Source: Mallotus nudiflorus
Taxonomy: Eukaryota > Streptophyta > Magnoliopsida > Malpighiales > Euphorbiaceae
DNA: 64,000 nt
Assembly (NCBI GenBank): GCA_947683625.1
Contig: CANTUR010000142.1
Coordinates: 2,563,501-2,627,500, forward strand
Direction: 5' to 3'
The translations under genes were made by a program, and so were the position numbers. Shown piece after piece: positions 61,859 to 64,000 of this stretch; position 1 is the stretch's first letter, and every line of letters begins with the position of its first letter. The notes beneath the pieces are model-generated. The model ran no database searches, was not told the DNA's origin, and saw nothing but the letters and a program-made list of their open reading frames with translations.

Positions 61859-64000
<2,142 letters not shown>

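Overview
The window is plant nuclear DNA, probably from an angiosperm with an AT-rich genome. It holds no intact host gene, rRNA, tRNA or CRISPR array that I can recognise. Almost all of it is a stack of transposable elements: Ty3/gypsy chromoviruses of the Tekay/Del type with LTRs of about 3 kb, a Tat/Ogre-like LTR remnant, a Mutator-like (MULE) transposase pseudogene, a Ty1/copia gag fragment, and several short inverted-repeat DNA elements. The species cannot be named from the sequence.

Layout. 1-11259: Tekay-type element A, minus strand, cut by the window start, with a solo LTR (3657-6870) nested inside it. 11260-15474: AT-rich flank and the C-terminal half of a minus-strand MULE transposase pseudogene. 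15475-26381: Tat/Ogre-like element F, inserted in the MULE transposase and reduced to a 5' LTR stub, a short internal remnant and a 3' LTR. That LTR is split by Tekay-type element B (17843-26297). 26382-26574: the next piece of the MULE gene. 26575-35687: Tekay-type element C, also inserted in the MULE gene. 35688-37019: N-terminal part of the MULE gene. 37499-39568: an inverted-repeat element with a second one nested in it. 42001-43000: copia gag/protease remnant. About 46735-47965: a Pack-MULE-like unit carrying a C2-domain (SRC2-like) gene fragment. 48057-50450: hAT-like and fold-back elements. 50567-64000: Tekay-type element E, cut by the window end, whose reverse transcriptase is split by solo LTR D (56237-59455).

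Target-site duplications read directly support the order of events: TTAGT for B, AACTG for C, TCTTC for D, CTACC/TTACC for the solo LTR in A, and AGACT/AGACC for F. Removing F and C makes the MULE reading run on. So the MULE is oldest, F and C came later in it, and B is younger than F. No retroelement is autonomous: each pol carries stops, frameshifts or active-site changes.

The most interesting signal is not a gene. LTRs of several diverged families (B/D, C and the solo LTR in A, E) share an arrangement that looks like a multi-exon spliced leader: a GC-rich exon, a GTGAGT/GTAAGT donor, a CAG acceptor 0.86-1.08 kb on, a structured second exon of 254-307 nt, a second donor, a TTTTTCAG-type acceptor, and a third acceptor close to the LTR end. 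The second exon can fold into two hairpins closed by an outer stem, and the second acceptor lies in the loop of another hairpin. This is inference from sequence and needs RNA evidence.
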